Below, one piece after another: positions 63,392 to 64,000 of a stretch of 64,000 nucleotides of DNA. The notes beneath the pieces were generated by a model. It was not told the origin of the DNA. It searched no databases and saw only the letters and a program-made list of their open reading frames with translations. Within the stretch, counting starts at the first letter, position 1, and every line of letters begins with the position of its first letter. Source of the DNA: Echinicola sp. 20G (lineage in GTDB: Bacteria; Bacteroidota; Bacteroidia; Cytophagales; Cyclobacteriaceae). Made by a program: the position numbers and the translations under genes. The DNA lies in contig NZ_AP024154.1 in assembly GCF_015533855.1 (NCBI RefSeq), positions 313,001 to 377,000 of the forward strand. The letters run 5' to 3'.

Positions 63392-64000
63392 ATGATTATG
63401 TTAACTGGAGTAAACAATAAAAAAATGCTTATGAATTGGAAGAGAACACTTGGACTCTTTTTCCTGGCCCTATCACCTTTAGTGATTACCAGCTGTTTGG
63501 ATGATGAAGATGCAGCCGATATTCCTCCTGTAGCTTATGTGGCTTACTACCATGGATCACCTGAAACGGGAGCTGTCAGTATCTATGCGGACGGAAGACT
63601 GTATAACACCAATAACTTTGAGTATACTGACTTCTTTACTTATGGAAATTATTATACGGGTGAGAGAAACCTTTCTTTCAAAAACAAGAATGCGGCCAAT
63701 TCATTATTGGACACAACTGTAACGCTTAATGAAAACCAACCGTACACTTTCTTCTTTATTGATGGAGAAGAGTCAGCCATGGAAACGGTCATCGCTGAGG
63801 ACAACTGGGACGAACCTTCTGAGGGCAAAGCCATGATCAGATTAGTACACTTATCTCCAGATGCTCCAGCAGTAAACCTTGTCGTAAATGATGATGAAGC
63901 AGCGACTTTCTCTAATCAGGAATACAAAAATGTTACTGATTTCGTAGAAATAGATGCGGAACTTACTTCCTTTAGCATCACCAATTCAACAACTGGCGAA
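63392..64000 (+). CDS. DUF4397 domain lipoprotein, 3' end outside window
   Basis: At least 203 residues, still open at the window end. Start candidates are ATG at 63392, 63398, 63425 and 63431; the last gives a good lipoprotein signal (MNWKRTLGLFFLALSPLVITSC) and is preferred. Repeated DUF4397 beta-sandwich strands follow: PVAYVAYYHGSPETGAVSIYADGRLYN, FKNKNAANSLLDTTVTL, MIRLVHLSPDAPAVNLVVNDDE. Such proteins are surface or periplasmic, with unknown ligand. Confidence 0.85.
   Translation, partial: MIMLTGVNNKKMLMNWKRTLGLFFLALSPLVITSCLDDEDAADIPPVAYVAYYHGSPETGAVSIYADGRLYNTNNFEYTDFFTYGNYYTGERNLSFKNKNAANSLLDTTVTLNENQPYTFFFIDGEESAMETVIAEDNWDEPSEGKAMIRLVHLSPDAPAVNLVVNDDEAATFSNQEYKNVTDFVEIDAELTSFSITNSTTGE

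Overview
The window reads as ordinary chromosome of a free-living Bacteroidota bacterium, most likely Cytophagales (Cyclobacteriaceae-like: Echinicola, Cyclobacterium or Algoriphagus relatives). The type IX secretion proteins PorU and PorV, a PorP/SprF protein divergent from a giant surface protein with a C-terminal sorting domain, a SusC-like TonB-dependent receptor, lipoproteins, promoter-like TAnnTTTG elements and almost no Shine-Dalgarno sequences all point there. The genus call is an inference from protein style, not from a search.

Layout. 1-3.4 kb (minus): a partial M81 peptidase lipoprotein, an M48/Ste24 protease and PorP/SprF. 3.5-10.3 kb (plus): an 1869-residue T9SS cargo, YaaA and RlpA. 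10.3-19.3 kb (minus): a tightly packed housekeeping run of ComEC, enoyl-CoA hydratase, RecQ, an unknown, Nudix, TPR lipoprotein, Sua5 and Pgk. 19.4-26.1 kb: outer-membrane barrels, GNAT, PhoH, a SAM hydroxide adenosyltransferase, tRNA-Leu(CAA), an RibD-C/DHFR-like reductase and a DUF2306 membrane protein. 26.3-29 kb: a GH20 lipoprotein flanked by two copies of a purine-rich intergenic repeat. 29-36 kb (minus): a TonB receptor / DUF4876 / DUF6850-like barrel / di-heme cytochrome c peroxidase operon. 36.1-37.5 kb: an IS3-family element with a broken orfB. 37.7-46 kb: a gene-poor accessory stretch with two paralogous small membrane proteins, an aspartic-protease-like protein, unknown envelope proteins, a YfaP/DUF2135 lipoprotein, an exported class V aminotransferase and a membrane-tethered HTH regulator. 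46.2-52.4 kb (minus): porV-porU. 52.8-61.5 kb (plus): PadR-PspC, an MBL/beta-CASP nuclease, a lipoprotein, then an ECF sigma factor operon with a probable membrane anti-sigma partner, two tandem barrel paralogs and a DUF4097 protein. 61.5-64 kb: a flavin/2Fe-2S oxidoreductase, a small membrane protein and a partial DUF4397 lipoprotein.

How it works together. T9SS genes occur at two loci: PorP/SprF with its probable partner adhesin, and the PorU sortase with PorV, which together release and anchor cargo. The PadR-PspC and ECF-sigma blocks look like envelope-stress modules. The TonB operon looks like a metal or heme-related uptake locus, but its substrate cannot be read from sequence. I found no CRISPR array, phage, defence island or clear new system. 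The most interesting leads are the composite GGAAGT repeat family and two 14-base motifs at identical 124-base spacing upstream of the two paralogous small membrane proteins.
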